Shown here one piece after another: positions 1 to 15,000 of a stretch of 64,000 bases of DNA. Under the pieces are notes generated by a model, which saw only the letters and a program-made list of their open reading frames with translations, was not told where the DNA came from and searched no databases. Both the position numbers and the translations under genes were made by a program. How positions within the stretch are numbered: position 1 is the first letter of the stretch; each line of letters opens with the position of its first letter. This DNA is from Nicoliella lavandulae. GTDB lineage: Bacteria; Bacillota; Bacilli; Lactobacillales; Lactobacillaceae. The stretch covers positions 1,116,001-1,180,000 of the forward strand of contig NZ_JAWMWH010000001.1 of NCBI RefSeq assembly GCF_037546185.1, given 5' to 3'.

Positions 1-3000
1 AACTCAAGTTGCAAAAAATTATGGAATGTCATATTCATATAATGGTAACGGATCGTTGGATTTGGTTAATGGATATGTTTCAGTTCAAGGTAATGGTCCA
101 AACGGTCCGCAAGGTGGTTCTAACCAACAAGCGTTCCAAGTAGCTAGTGTTGAATTTCTACCAGGATCTACTTTTAATGCCAAGACTTATAACGGGAACG
201 TTATGGAATTATCCAATGGTGGGAACATGACCGTTGACCACGGTGCTAATGTTACCTTTACGCCTGGTGGTTATGCTCCAGAAAATAGTCCTACTAGTTC
301 AACTGCGTTTGGGTTATACATGCGAGGAACTGGGACCGTTAATGTTAATGCTGGGGCCATTTTAAATATTAATCCATATGTTAATACAAATTGGACTAAC
401 AACATTGGTGGAGCTATTTATACCAGGGGTGGAGCGACTATTAACGTTGTTAATGGGGCGCAATTAAACATTAATCCAACTGGAAGCGTTAATTCAAGTG
501 GAAACGTTATTACTAATTACCCAAATGGATTAGGATTTGTTCAGATTAATGGTGCTTCAACCATTAACGTTGATAACCAAGCTCAATTTAACTTTAATGG
601 AACGAACATTGGAAACAATGCTCTTTCAGCCATCAAGGTATCCGGTGGTGGAACACTTAAATTGACTAATTCTGCTACGATGAAATTGGCGATTGATGGT
701 GTGGCTGCAGATACGTTATTGGATATTTCTGGAACGGTTACAATTGATAACCCACAACAAATTATCTTTGACTTAACTAAAAATACTAATAGTGGTAGTA
801 ATGCCTTTATTAGTGGATTAACGGTTAATGGAACTTCCATTTCATTTAAGGATGTGAACGGAACTGTCTTTGGTCCTTTTGCGATTACTACCCTTAAGAG
901 TAATGGTAGTGGAACGGTTACTGCTACAACAACTGGTGTATTGAATGGGGCCACTAATACTGACATCACTAAGGCAGCTAATTTTAGTCGTTACATTGAA
1001 ATGGATCACGTTCAAGATGTTCAAATTGGTGGGATTCAATATAATTCAACAACCGGTGTTATTTCTGGTTACGCTACCCCAGGTGCTTATATTAAATTAC
1101 CATACTATTTGCCATCTTTTACTGACCCAAATAACTATTCAGTCCAGCAATATGTTGCCTCTCCTCATTCACTCGTATCTAATGATCCAAATGATACATC
1201 TGGTGCCGTTTACACTGCGGTTGCAGATACTTACGGTAATTGGAGTGTTACAATTCCAGCAGACTCAATGAATTATTATAATCGATCACTTGCTAGATAT
1301 CTTAATACTGCTACTGCTCATTTAAATACCGTTAAATCCGTCAAGGAAGCAACCGTCAACATTCAAGCATATATTGATGGATATAATAAATCTACTGTAA
1401 ACAGTAACGATACAACTAATAGTAATGATTATACTGCCGGTAGTAACTATAAAGATGGTTATACGCAAGGTCAATCTGATATTAACTTCAATAATGGGAT
1501 CTACAGTAAAGCATTAGACTATCAATTAGGATATCAAAATGGATATACATCAAAGCCAGATACAGTTGCTAAACATTATTACGATCAAGCTAGTTCAGCT
1601 GTGTCCGCTACTGCTAGTTCATATGCTTCAGCTAGTTCCATATCATCTGCTGCAAGTAGTGCATCTTCAATGGGTTCTGTTGCAGTTAGCAATGCTAGTG
1701 CTCAGTTAAGCTATGCTAATGTAGTAGGATCAACTTATAGCGATTATCAATTTATTAAAAACTATGAAAGCTTCCAAGCTAGCGCACTTTCAACTGCATC
1801 ATCTGCTGCCAAGGTTATTAATGATACTGTTGGTTCCATTGCTTCATTACTATCATCGGCTACAAGTGCTTATGGTGATGGAAGTAATGCCTTCTATGGT
1901 GGGGGCAGTCGAGCAGCAAGTTATTTAAGTGCAGTTCAATCTAATATTGCGGCCGCTAGAATTGCGGCTGCTAGTTCTGCAACTGCTATTAATGCTTCAG
2001 CATACATTGCAGTTGCTTCATCATATGCTACTAATCTATTGTCAATTGCTGGAATAACAACTAGCGATTATGCAACGACATCTTCTGCCATGAGTGCTGC
2101 TAATGTTAACTATAGCGCAATTCCAAGTGCATATCTGGCTGCTAGTAGTGCTTCTTATGTTGCATCGTCAAATGATGCGGTATTAAAGTCACTAGTATCA
2201 TTAGCAAGCAGTGGGATTGCAATAGGAACCGAAATTGTAGCTAAGGCTGATATTGTTAGTCAATATGCCTCAGCTAGATCAGTTGCTGCTCAAGAGGCTG
2301 AGACTAGCGCATCTAGTAATGCATCGGCGGCTGGAATTTCTTCGAGTGCTGCTAGTGGTGTATATACAAACGTGTCATCAATAGCAAGTAGTGCTGTAAT
2401 TCAGGCTTCAAAAGCTGCAAGTTTAGCCAATTCAACTAACAATGATGCTAGCGCTCAAGCAATCGGTAGTTTGATTGTCACAATTAATAGTGCGGCCTCA
2501 ACAGTAAGTAGTGCTGCCAGTGATGCTTCTGTTGCTAAGAATGATGCTAATAGTGCTTATTCATCTGCGATAAGTGCTGCTAGTATTACCGCTACCTTTT
2601 TTGCAAGCCAAATTTCCGCTCAAGCCTCTACTGCGATGGCATTGGTGGGCAGTGCAGTAGCTATATTAAAGAGCAATCCAACTGATTCTAATGCTGATTC
2701 CTTACTTAGCTCTGCTACCGCCGCAGTTAGTTTAGCAGATGCTGCAAGTGCTTCAGTTGATGCTGCTAAAAGTTCTGCTGAAGCTGCATCTTCAGCTGCT
2801 CTGTCGGCAGCTAATCGTGCTGCCGCTGCTGCACAAAATGCTGCGAATGCTGCGAATGCTTTAAATGCTGCGTTGGCATCCTTGAACAGTTTAACTGCTT
2901 ATAATCCAACTAATGATATAAATACTGCCAATTCAATCATGGCCAGAGCCTCATCGGCTAGCTCTGAGTATACGTCCGCATCTAATGCCGCAGCTGGTAC

Positions 3001-6000
3001 CGCTTCATTGGCTTCCACGCAATACAATAGTGTAACTACTTTATTGAGTAGTACTAGTGCTGCTAAGACTTCTTATTCCAGTAATGAAGCTACGTTATCC
3101 AGTGCAGTGAGTGCTCAATCAAACAATGCATTAATTAATTCATATAGTACCGCTGGTTCAACGGCTGCATCTAATTTAAATAGCTATATTGCTGAAGCAG
3201 ATTCATTATCTGATGTTGCATCTTCACAAAATTCATTGGTTCATTTAGCTTCTAGTCAGATGAGTGATCAAAATGCATCTTCTAGCAATGGTCTTTATTA
3301 TGCTAGTGTCACTTATAGTATTGCAAGCTCAGCATTGAGTTATGCTAATGCTGGAAATAGTGCCTCTGCTTCTTACTACAATTCCAATGCTTTAGTTTCA
3401 CTTACGCCTGCTATGGATGGCGCAACATCAATGTATAATGGTCAACAGACTATTTCGAATGCTTCTACTACTTTACAATCTATTTATGATCGGTTAAATA
3501 CTTTAAATGCTGATATTAGCAGTGCTAATGCTTCATTATCGTCAGCTGCTTCTGGTGCTAATTCGGTTGCAAATAATGTTAATAGTATGAATAGTGACGT
3601 ACAAAATGCTGCTAGTTCAGCTACTGATGCTGCTAATGCTGCTAAATCTGCTGATAGTTATAGTAGCCTAGCTGGTAGTTATTCCGCTAATGCCAGTGTT
3701 AGTTCTTCTAATGCTACAAGTGTTGCCGGTAGTGCTAATTCTAGTTCTCAATTAGCATCTTCAATTGCAAGTAAATACCCAAGCGATTCTTATATTCAAA
3801 GTCAAAATACTAGTGCTAGTATTGCGGCAAGTACTGCGGCTAGTGCTGTAAATGATGCAACTAGCGCATCTAGTGATGCAGTTAGTGCAAGTACTGCAGC
3901 TAGTCTTGCAGCAAGCCAGGCGCATAGTGCTGCTAGCTATGCTTCAGCACAGGCTAAATCTGCTTCAGATAATGCATCCTTAGCAAGTAGTGCTTATTCT
4001 GCTGGTGATTCAAGTGCCGCTTCTTCATATAGTGCAGCGGTAGCTACTAACTCTAATAATGCTTATTCAGCTTATTCTGATGCTAAAAACTATGCTAGTG
4101 CTGCTTCAATTCAAGTAAGTTCTGCTTCTTCAGCCGCTGCTAGAGCTGCTAGTGATTATACGGTTGCAAGTAATGCTGCCAACTCTGCTAGTGTGGCTGC
4201 TTCAAATGCAGCAAGCCAGGCTTCTGTAAATGCTTCCAATAGTACTGCGCAATCTAGTGCTGCTAAAAGTACTGCTGCATCTAATAGTACTGCCACCAGC
4301 AATATTGCTGCTAAGGCTGGTCAAATTAATCAAGCCGGAAATGCTCAATTACAAACCGCATCTGGTGCTCTTCAACAAACTAAATCTGCGGCTGCTGTAA
4401 TATCTAGCTATTCTAGTGCTGGACAAAGTTATGCTACATTAGTTAGTGGTTATTTAAGTAATAGTGCAAATGCTAACAACTCTGTAATTAGTTCTGCATC
4501 ATCTGCAATTGCTTCAATGAATAGTTTATTAGCAGCTCTAAATAATGATGCAGTTAATCAACTATCCAGTGCAAATAGACAGTATGGGATTGCTAGTGCT
4601 AATGTTGCACAAATTAGTGCTAATAATACTAATGCAACTGGTTATACTAATACGGTATCATCACTTTATAATGCTGCCGTTGCTGCTGCTAGTAATGGAG
4701 ACTCAGCAACAGTAACATCTCTTAATGCTCAGATAGCTAACTATGCCAGTTTAGCTAATTCAATCCTATCGGGTATGAATAATGCTTACAATATCGTTAG
4801 TTCAGCAACTAATGGCGTATTAGCCGCTGCTAGTCAAGCAATTATTGATCTAAATAGTACATCATCCATTACTGCAGATATTGCATCTGCTCAAGCTAGT
4901 GCATCATTAGCTAGTGCTGCTGCATCTAATGCTAGTGTTGCATCTAGTTATGCTAATCAAGCATCTAGTGCTAATAATGGAGCCCAAAATGATAGTAAGG
5001 CAGTTAGTGATGACGTTAGTTCTGCCAACACCAATGCCAGTGCTGCTGCTTCTACTGCCGCTAGTGCTTCTACAGCTGCTGCTAGTGCTTCAGATAATGC
5101 TAAGTCAGCTTCTGCAATTGCTTCGGCTAACCCAAGCAATTCAGCTATTCAGTCATTAGCATCCAGTGCTAATAGTGCTGCTACTGCTGCTTTATCGGCT
5201 GCTGTTATTGCATCATCTGCTTACACTCAGGCAAGTGAATACGCATCGAATGCTGCTGCGCAAAGCTCAAATGCTACTGCTGCATCTATTGCTGCATCTA
5301 CTGCAAACTCGATTGCAGCGAGTGCTGCTGCCGATGCAGCGAGTGCTGCCCAAAGGGGTGATAGCGTTGCTGCCAGTTCTGCAGCAAATGTTGCTAGTGC
5401 CGCTGCTGCTGATGCAGCAAAGGCATCGTCCACTGCTGCTGCTGCCAAGAGTGCTGCTGACTCATATGCTAATGACGCTAGTGCTGCCAATAGTAATGCA
5501 TCTAATGCGAGCGCTACTGCTAATTCTTACAATAATATTGCATCCAGTGCTAATAGTGCGGCTAGTTCCAATGCGAATGCTGGTAAGAGTGCAGGTAGTA
5601 ATAATTCTGCCACTGTAGCATCAGCTAACAGTTATGCTTCTGTTACTGGCACTAGTACCAGTACTGCAGTTAGCTATGCATCTCAAGCATTTTCATATGC
5701 TCAAACAGCTAGTTCTGCAGCAGTTGCAACTAGTGGCTTTAATAGTCAAACGCAAAGTAACGCTACTGCTGCGCAAAGTTTAGTTAGTGCAAATAGTCAA
5801 AATACGATCGTTAAATCCCAAGCTGCTGCTATTGATGTTGCTAATAGTACGGCTGCGAGTGCACTTGCTGACGCTAACCAACAATCATCAGCTGCTAATT
5901 CCGCTTATGCGCTTGCATCCAGTGCTGCTGCGAGTGCCATTACAGCTTCAACCACTGCAAGTAACAATGCAAGTACTGTCAATAGTCTAGTATCAGCTGC

Positions 6001-9000
6001 TAATAGCTACTATGCTAATGGTGATGTTAGCAATGGTGCGATCTATGCTAATCTAGCCTCTGACACTGCTAAGAGTATGAGTGCTCAATCAATTGCTGCT
6101 TTAAATGCAGTAATTGCTGCTTCAAGTGCAACTATACTTGCAAGTAATGCTGCTGCTCAGGCCGAAAAAGATCAATCAATTGCTTCTCAGGCTGCTATTG
6201 ATGCATCAAACGCACTAAGTGCGGCTAATTCTGCTGCTAACCAAGCTAATGGAGCTAGTTCAAATGGTAGTGCTAATAGTAATTCCATTTCATCTGCATC
6301 ATCAATTGCTAATAGCGTAGTATCCGGTGACGCTGATAACGCTAGTTTAGCTGGTTCATATGCTGCGAATGCATCATCATCTGCTAAGTTAGCTAATGAT
6401 AGTGCTGATAGTACTAATAGTGTGAATAATAGTATTGCTGCTTTGATCAGTGCTAATAACCAAGATACATCATTAGCTAGTTTCGTTGCTGCTGCTAGTG
6501 CAGCCAATTCAGCTATCGCATCTCTTAATGCGGATGCTCAAGCACAAAAGAGTGCTGCGAGTGCTGCAGCAATTGCTGCTAGCTCAGCTCAAGGTTCAGA
6601 TAGTTCCCTTGTTTCAGCCATTACTAGTGCATCGAGTGCTGTAAGTTCCAATGATGCTGCTGCTAATTCAGCTTACCTTGCTGGAAGTACAGATGCTGGA
6701 AACAGTTATGCTCAAGCTGCTAAGGACGCAGTTACTGCTGCATCGAATGCTGCCCAAGCATTGATTAACAACTCAGCTGCTATTCTTTCACAAACTAACA
6801 TTGCTAGTTCCGCTGCTTCTCAGGCTGCGAGTGATGTTGCTCAAATGGCAGTGCAAATGAGTAGCTTTAATAGTGCTGCGAGTGCCGCTTCTAGTGCTAA
6901 GTCTGCTGTTGATAGTGGTAATAGTGCCGGTAGTAAAGCATCTAACGATGCTAAATCAGCTAGTGCTGCAACATCAATTGCTGCCAGTGATGCTAATGCT
7001 AACGATACAATCGTTAACTCAGCATATAGTGCTGCTAGTTCAGCTGCTACTGCGGTAAGTACTATTTCAAGCAATGCTGTTGTTGCTTCTAACTCCATTA
7101 ATAATTACCTCAACAACGATCCAAGTAACTCCACGTTCAAGAGTGCGGCTTCAGTTGCTACTAGTGCAGTGAGTGCTATCAATAGCTATAACAACGGTGC
7201 CGCTAACCAAAAGAATATTGCAAGTAGTGCATCCAGTGCTGCTAGTTCACAAGTCGCAGTGATTGCTAGTGCTAGTGCAGCCATTAGTGGTGCAGTTACT
7301 AACGCTAATACTTCCTATGCACAAGCCAGCTCTGCTTACCAAACTGGTGATCGAATTGGTGGAGCGATTTACACTTCCGGTGCAGTTAGTGCCGCTAGTG
7401 TGGCTAGTGTTAATGCTTCGATTGCAGCTAGTGCCGCTGCCAATATTAGTACGTTAGCTTCAATCGCCGTTAGTGCTGCTAATCAAGCAGTCAATGATGA
7501 AAATTCTGCTAATGTAGCTATTGGTTCATTGAACGCTGCTTCATCTGCTGCTGCTAGTGCTGCAGCAAATGCTAGTGCTGATACTTCATCAGCTATCAGT
7601 AGTGCTAGTAATGAAGCTTCATCCGCTAGTGCTGCCGCTTCTAATTATGCAAGTGGTGCTAACGCAGATGCTACAAAGGCATCAAATGCTAATATACTTG
7701 CATCATCTGCTGATTCAATCGTTACTAGTTATTCTAATAACGTAAATATCTTGAGTTCAGCAATGACTAACTTTACTAGCAACAATTCTGGTAATTCAGC
7801 CGTTAGTGCTGCTAGTTCTGCATTTAGTATTGCTAGTTCCGCATTGACTAGTGCTAAGTCTGCTGCTGATGGATTCTCAAATACGGCTAGTTTAGCTTAT
7901 AGTGTTGCTAGCTCTGCTGTTAATGCTGCTAATAATGCTAATTCAACGGCTAGTTTCAATGCCAGCATCGCTAGTGATAATGCTGCTCAAGCTAAGAGTG
8001 CTGCTGCCAATGGGAACTACTCACAGGCTAGTGAATTGAATTCTAGTGCTGCGGAATTTGCATCAACTGCTAGCCAGTATGCGGATTCAGCTAAATCGGC
8101 TAGTTCAACCGCTGCAAGTGCTACTATTAACGGAGTTAATGCTGCTAATTCAGCTAGTGCTGTAGCTAGTTCTGCAGCTGCCTTTGATAGCGATGCTAAG
8201 AGTGCTTACGCTCTTGCATCCAATGCTAGTGCTGCTGCATCTAATGCTAGTGTTGCATCTAGTTATGCTAATCAAGCATCTAGTGCTAATAATGGAGCCC
8301 AAAATGATAGTAAGGCAGTTAGTGATGACGTTAGTTCTGCCAACACCAATGCCAGTGCTGCTGCTTCTACTGCCGCTAGTGCTTCTACAGCTGCTGCTAG
8401 TGCTTCAGATAATGCTAAGTCAGCTTCTGCAATTGCTTCGGCTAACCCAAGCAATTCAGCTATTCAGTCATTAGCATCCAGTGCTAATAGTGCTGCTACT
8501 GCTGCTTTATCGGCTGCTGTTATTGCATCATCTGCTTACACTCAGGCAAGTGAATACGCATCGAATGCTGCTGCGCAAAGCTCAAATGCTACTGCTGCAT
8601 CTATTGCTGCATCTACTGCAAACTCGATTGCAGCGAGTGCTGCTGCCGATGCAGCGAGTGCTGCCCAAAGGGGTGATAGCGTTGCTGCCAGTTCTGCAGC
8701 AAATGTTGCTAGTGCCGCTGCTGCTGATGCAGCAAAGGCATCGTCCACTGCTGCTGCTGCCAAGAGTGCTGCTGACTCATATGCTAATGACGCTAGTGCT
8801 GCCAATAGTAATGCATCTAATGCGAGCGCTACTGCTAATTCTTACAATAATATTGCATCCAGTGCTAATAGTGCGGCTAGTTCCAATGCGAATGCTGGTA
8901 AGAGTGCAGGTAGTAATAATTCTGCCACTGTAGCATCAGCTAACAGTTATGCTTCTGTTACTGGCACTAGTACCAGTACTGCAGTTAGCTATGCATCTCA

Positions 9001-12000
9001 AGCATTTTCATATGCTCAAACAGCTAGTTCTGCAGCAGTTGCAACTAGTGGCTTTAATAGTCAAACGCAAAGTAACGCTACTGCTGCGCAAAGTTTAGTT
9101 AGTGCAAATAGTCAAAATACGATCGTTAAATCCCAAGCTGCTGCTATTGATGTTGCTAATAGTACGGCTGCGAGTGCACTTGCTGACGCTAACCAACAAT
9201 CATCAGCTGCTAATTCCGCTTATGCGCTTGCATCCAGTGCTGCTGCGAGTGCCATTACAGCTTCAACCACTGCAAGTAACAATGCAAGTACTGTCAATAG
9301 TCTAGTATCAGCTGCTAATAGCTACTATGCTAATGGTGATGTTAGCAATGGTGCGATCTATGCTAATCTAGCCTCTGACACTGCTAAGAGTATGAGTGCT
9401 CAATCAATTGCTGCTTTAAATGCAGTAATTGCTGCTTCAAGTGCAACTATACTTGCAAGTAATGCTGCTGCTCAGGCCGAAAAAGATCAATCAATTGCTT
9501 CTCAGGCTGCTATTGATGCATCAAACGCACTAAGTGCGGCTAATTCTGCTGCTAACCAAGCTAATGGAGCTAGTTCAAATGGTAGTGCTAATGGTAATTC
9601 CATTTCATCTGCATCATCAATTGCTAATAGCGTAGTATCCGGTGACGCTGATAACGCTAGTTTAGCTGGTTCATATGCTGCGAATGCATCATCATCTGCT
9701 AAGTTAGCTAATGATAGTGCTGATAGTACTAATAGTGTGAATAATAGTATTGCTGCTTTGATCAGTGCTAATAACCAAGATACATCATTAGCTAGTTTCG
9801 TTGCTGCTGCTAGTGCAGCCAATTCAGCTATCGCATCTCTTAATGCGGATGCTCAAGCACAAAAGAGTGCTGCGAGTGCTGCAGCAATTGTTGCTAGCTC
9901 AGCTCAAGGTTCAGATAGTTCCCTTGTTTCAGCCATTGCTAGTGCATCGAGTGCTGTAAGTTCCAATGATGCTGCTGCTAATTCAGCTTACCTTGCTGGA
10001 AGTACAGATGCTGGAAACAGTTATGCTCAAGCTGCTAAGGACGCAGTTACTGCTGCATCGAATGCTGCCCAAGCATTGATTAACAACTCAGCTGCTATTC
10101 TTTCACAAACTAACATTGCTAGTTCCGCTGCTTCTCAGGCTGCGAGTGATGTTGCCCAAATGGCAGTGCAAATGAGTAGCTTTAATAGTGCTGCGAGTGC
10201 CGCTTCTAGTGCTAAGTCTGCTGTTGATAGTGGTAATAGTGCCGGTAGTAAAGCATCTAACGATGCTAAATCAGCTAGTGCTGCAACATCAATTGCTGCC
10301 AGTGATGCTAATGCTAACGATACAATCGTTAACTCAGCATATAGTGCTGCTAGTTCAGCTGCTACTGCGGTAAGTACTATTTCAAGCAATGCTGTTGTTG
10401 CTTCTAACTCCATTAATAATTACCTCAACAACGATCCAAGTAACTCCACGTTCAAGAGTGCGGCTTCAGTTGCTACTAGTGCAGTGAGTGCTATCAATAG
10501 CTATAACAACGATGCCGCTAACCAAAAGAATATTGCAAGTAGTGCATCCAGTGCTGCTAGTTCACAAGTCGCAGTGATTGCTAGTGCTAGTGCAGCCATT
10601 AGTGGTGCAGTTACTAACGCTAATACTTCCTATGCACAAGCCAGCTCTGCTTACCAAACTGGTGATCGAATTGGTGGAGCGATTTACACTTCCGGTGCAG
10701 TTAGTGCCGCTAGTGTGGCTAGTGTTAATGCTTCGATTGCAGCTAGTGCCGCTGCCAATATTAGTACGTTAGCTTCAATCGCCGTTAGTGCTGCTAATCA
10801 AGCAGTCAATGATGAAAATTCTGCTAATGTAGCTATTGGTTCATTGAACGCTGCTTCATCTGCTGCTGCTAGTGCTGCAGCAAATGCTAGTGCTGATACT
10901 TCATCAGCTATCAGTAGTGCTAGTAATGAAGCTTCATCCGCTAGTGCTGCCGCTTCTAATTATGCAAGTGGTGCTAACGCAGATGCTACAAAGGCATCAA
11001 ATGCTAATATACTTGCATCATCTGCTGATTCAATCGTTACTAGTTATTCTAATAACGTAAATATCTTGAGTTCAGCAATGACTAACTTTACTAGCAACAA
11101 TTCTGGTAATTCAGCCGTTAGTGCTGCTAGTTCTGCATTTAGTATTGCTAGTTCCGCATTGACTAGTGCTAAGTCTGCTGCTGATGGATTCTCAAATACG
11201 GCTAGTTTAGCTTATAGTGTTGCTAGCTCTGCTGTTAATGCTGCTAATAATGCTAATTCAACTGCTAGTTTCAATGCCAGCATCGCTAGTGATAATGCTG
11301 CTCAAGCTAAGAGTGCTGCTGCCAATGGGAACTACTCACAGGCTAGTGAATTGAATTCTAGTGCTGCGAAATTTGCATCAACTGCTAGCCAGTATGCGGA
11401 TTCAGCTAAATCGGCTAGTTCAACCGCTGCAAGTGCTACTATTAACGGAGTTAATGCTGCTAATTCAGCTAGTGCTGTAGCTAGTTCTGCAGCTGCCTTT
11501 GATAGCGATGCTAAGAGTGCTTACGCTCTTGCATCCAATGCTAGTGCTGCTGCATCTAATGCTAGTGTTGCATCTAGTTATGCTAATCAAGCATCTAGTG
11601 CTAATAATGGAGCCCAAAATGATAGTAAGGCAGTTAGTGATGACGTTAGTTCTGCCAACACCAATGCCAGTGCTGCTGCTTCTACTGCCGCTAGTGCTTC
11701 TACAGCTGCTGCTAGTGCTTCAGATAATGCTAAGTCAGCTTCTGCAATTGCTTCGGCTAACCCAAGCAATTCAGCTATTCAGTCATTAGCATCCAGTGCT
11801 AATAGTGCTGCTACTGCTGCTTTATCGGCTGCTGTTATTGCATCATCTGCTTACACTCAGGCAAGTGAATACGCATCGAATGCTGCTGCGCAAAGCTCAA
11901 ATGCTACTGCTGCATCTATTGCTGCATCTACTGCAAACTCGATTGCAGCGAGTGCTGCTGCCGATGCAGCGAGTGCTGCCCAAAGGGGTGATAGCGTTGC

Positions 12001-15000
12001 TGCCAGTTCTGCAGCAAATGTTGCTAGTGCCGCTGCTGCTGATGCAGCAAAGGCATCGTCCACTGCTGCTGCTGCCAAGAGTGCTGCTGACTCATATGCT
12101 AATGACGCTAGTGCTGCCAATAGTAATGCATCTAATGCGAGCGCTACTGCTAATTCTTACAATAATATTGCATCCAGTGCTAATAGTGCGGCTAGTTCCA
12201 ATGCGAATGCTGGTAAGAATGCAGGTAGTAATAATTCTGCCACTGTAGCATCAGCTAACAGTTATGCTTCTGTTACTGGCACTAGTACCAGTACTGCAGT
12301 TAGCTATGCATCTCAAGCATTTTCATATGCTCAAACGGCTAGTTCTGCTGCTGTCGCTACTAGTGGTTTCAATGATCAAGCCCAAAGTAATGCTACTGCT
12401 GCGCAAAGCTTAGCTAGTGCAAATAATAATAATACAGTTGTTCAATCACAAGCTAAGTTAGCCAGTGCTGCTGCTATTGCTACTTCAAACGCCTTAAGTG
12501 ATGCTAACGCTCAATCTGTTATTGCTAGCTCTGCATATGCAACAGCTTCTGATGCTGCCAATAGTGCTAAAGCTGCTTCAATTGCTGCTTCAATTGCAAT
12601 TAGTAACATTAACAGTAATGTTTCTTTAGCTAATAGCTATTACGCAAATGGTGATACAAACAACGGATCACTCTTTGCTTCCCAAGCATCTGCGGGCTTA
12701 AGTGGACTTAGTTCTCAAGCAAGCATTACATCCAGTGCTAATAGTGTTGCATCCAGTGCCACTATTGTTGCAAAAGATGCTGCTGCTAAGGCAATTGCTG
12801 ATCAAAATACTGCTAGCTCTGCTGCTAGTGAAGGTTCAGCTGCCATGAGTACTGCCAGTTCTGCTGCTAGTGCTGCTGCTAAGAACGCTAATAACGGTAG
12901 TAACGATACTTCATCAGCTAATTCAGCTAATTCAGTTGCTGGTAGTGTTGTTGCTGTTGATTCTACTAATGTTAGCTTAGCTAATTCATATGCATCTGAT
13001 GCATCATCATCAGCTAAAATTGCTAATAGTGAAGCAACTAGCATTAATGCTGTAAATAATAGTGTTGCTAGTTTAGCTGCTGCTAATTCCGCTAATGCTT
13101 CAGTTGCCAGTGCCGCTGTTGCTGCTAGTCAAGCTAACTCACAACTTGCTTCTTATGCGAGCGATGCTAACGATCAATCTTCTACTGCTGCTAGTGCTGC
13201 CGCTGCTGCTAAAGGTGTTCAAGGCTCAAATGCAGCGCTTAGTTCCGCAATTACTAGTGCTTCAAATGTAGTTAATATTTATGTTGCTTCAGCCAACTCA
13301 GCTTATCTTGCTGGTAGTCAATCTGCTGGTGATAGTTATGCTAGTGTTGCGAGTGAAGCTGCATCTACTGCTAGTTTGAATGCTCAAACAATGGTTAATA
13401 ATTCTAGTGCAATTCTTAGTTACACTAATATTGCCAGTGTTGCTGCTTCTAAGGCTGCTAGTGATGTAGCTCAAATGGCAATTCAAATGAGTTCATTCAA
13501 TAGTGCTTCATCTGCAGCATCGAGTGCTGCTAGTGCTGCTAATGGTGGTAGTAGTGCCGCTAGTTCTGCATCCAGTGCTTATGGATCAGCTGCAAGTACT
13601 ATTAATGTTAACTTCAAGACAGCTTCTAATGATTCAGCAGCTGCTAGCTCATACAATGCAGTTGCATCCAGTGCTGCTAGTGTAGTTGATAGTACTACTA
13701 GTGTTGCTAGTGGGGTTACTAGTGGAATCAATAGTTACTTCGACGATGATCCTACTAATTCTACCTTTAAGTCAGCTTCTGTTGCTGCATCTAGTGCAAT
13801 GGCAACCATTTACAGTGCTAATAGTGATGCCCAATCTCAAAAGGCAATTGCAGCTAGTGCCACTTCGGATGTCAATTCATACTATACATTGGTAAGTAAT
13901 GCTAATAATGCTCTTACAGCTGCTAACGTTGGTATTTTATATCAAAATAGTTTAGCTAATTCAGCTTATGCGAAGGGTGACTTTACCGATGGCGATGCAG
14001 CAATTAGTGCTGCCTCATCATACGCCGCTGCTGCTAGTCAACAAGCAATTGTTACCACCAGTTATGCGAGTGCAATGAACAGTTTAACTGATGTTGCAAG
14101 TAAGGCTGCTAGCCAAGCTAAGACTGATATTGATACTGTTTCAATTGCTAATACTGCATTGAGTCAAGCTGCTTCAAGTGCTGCATCTGCTTCTTCCAAT
14201 GAAGGGACAAATGCTACGAATAGTGCTGGTGCTACTAATGCTAGTGCTACTTCAGCTAGTTCAGCTGCTTCAATCGCAGCTAGTGGTGCGAATGTAAATG
14301 CTAGTGCTGCATCATCTGCTAATTCAGTTGCTTCATCTGCAGATAATACGGTTACCAGCTACTCTAATGATGCTAATAGCATGAGTACTTCAATGGGCAG
14401 TTATGCTAGTGCTAATTCAAGTAATACTGCAATTAGAAATGCTAGTTCTGCTTTCGCAAGTGCCAGTGCTGCATTATCTAACGTTAAATCATCTGCTGAC
14501 ACTGAATCATCAAATGCAAGTTCAGCTGCTCAAGCTGCAATTTCAGCTGCTTCAACTGCTAATAGTGCTAACTCGGCAGCAAGTGTCAATGCTAGTTTAG
14601 CAAGTATTAATACTAGTCAAGCAGTTTCTGCTAATAGTGCTCATAACTACACGCAAGCTAGTCAATTTAACTCAGCTGCTGCTAGTTATGCAGCTTTAGC
14701 TAGTTCAAACGCTAATGATGCCAAGTTTGCATCAACAACTGCATCGACCGCAACTGAGACTGCTAAGAGCGCTGCTTCATCAGCATTAAGTGCTGTTAAC
14801 TCTGCTGCTGATTTGAATAAATTAATGAGTTCAGCAATTGATGCTGCCTCCAATGCTAGTGCCGCAACTAACGATGCTAGTGCTGCTAAGAGTTACGCTA
14901 ATCAAGCTTCTAGTGACGCTGCTGCTGCTGGTAGTGATAAGGCTAATGTGGATACTAAGTCAACTAATGCTAAGAGTTACGCTAATCAAGCTGCCAGTGC

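Noticed and set aside
26..28. ATG at nt 26 as the start of the giant gene
   Set aside because: The frame is open upstream to the window edge, there is no Shine-Dalgarno and no signal peptide follows, so the gene starts outside the window.
4957..5139. Many minus-strand and shifted-frame ORFs inside the giant gene, repeated every 3315 bp
   Set aside because: They are Leu/Ala-rich mirror readings of the GCT/AGT-rich array, repeat only because the DNA repeats, and lack ribosome binding sites.
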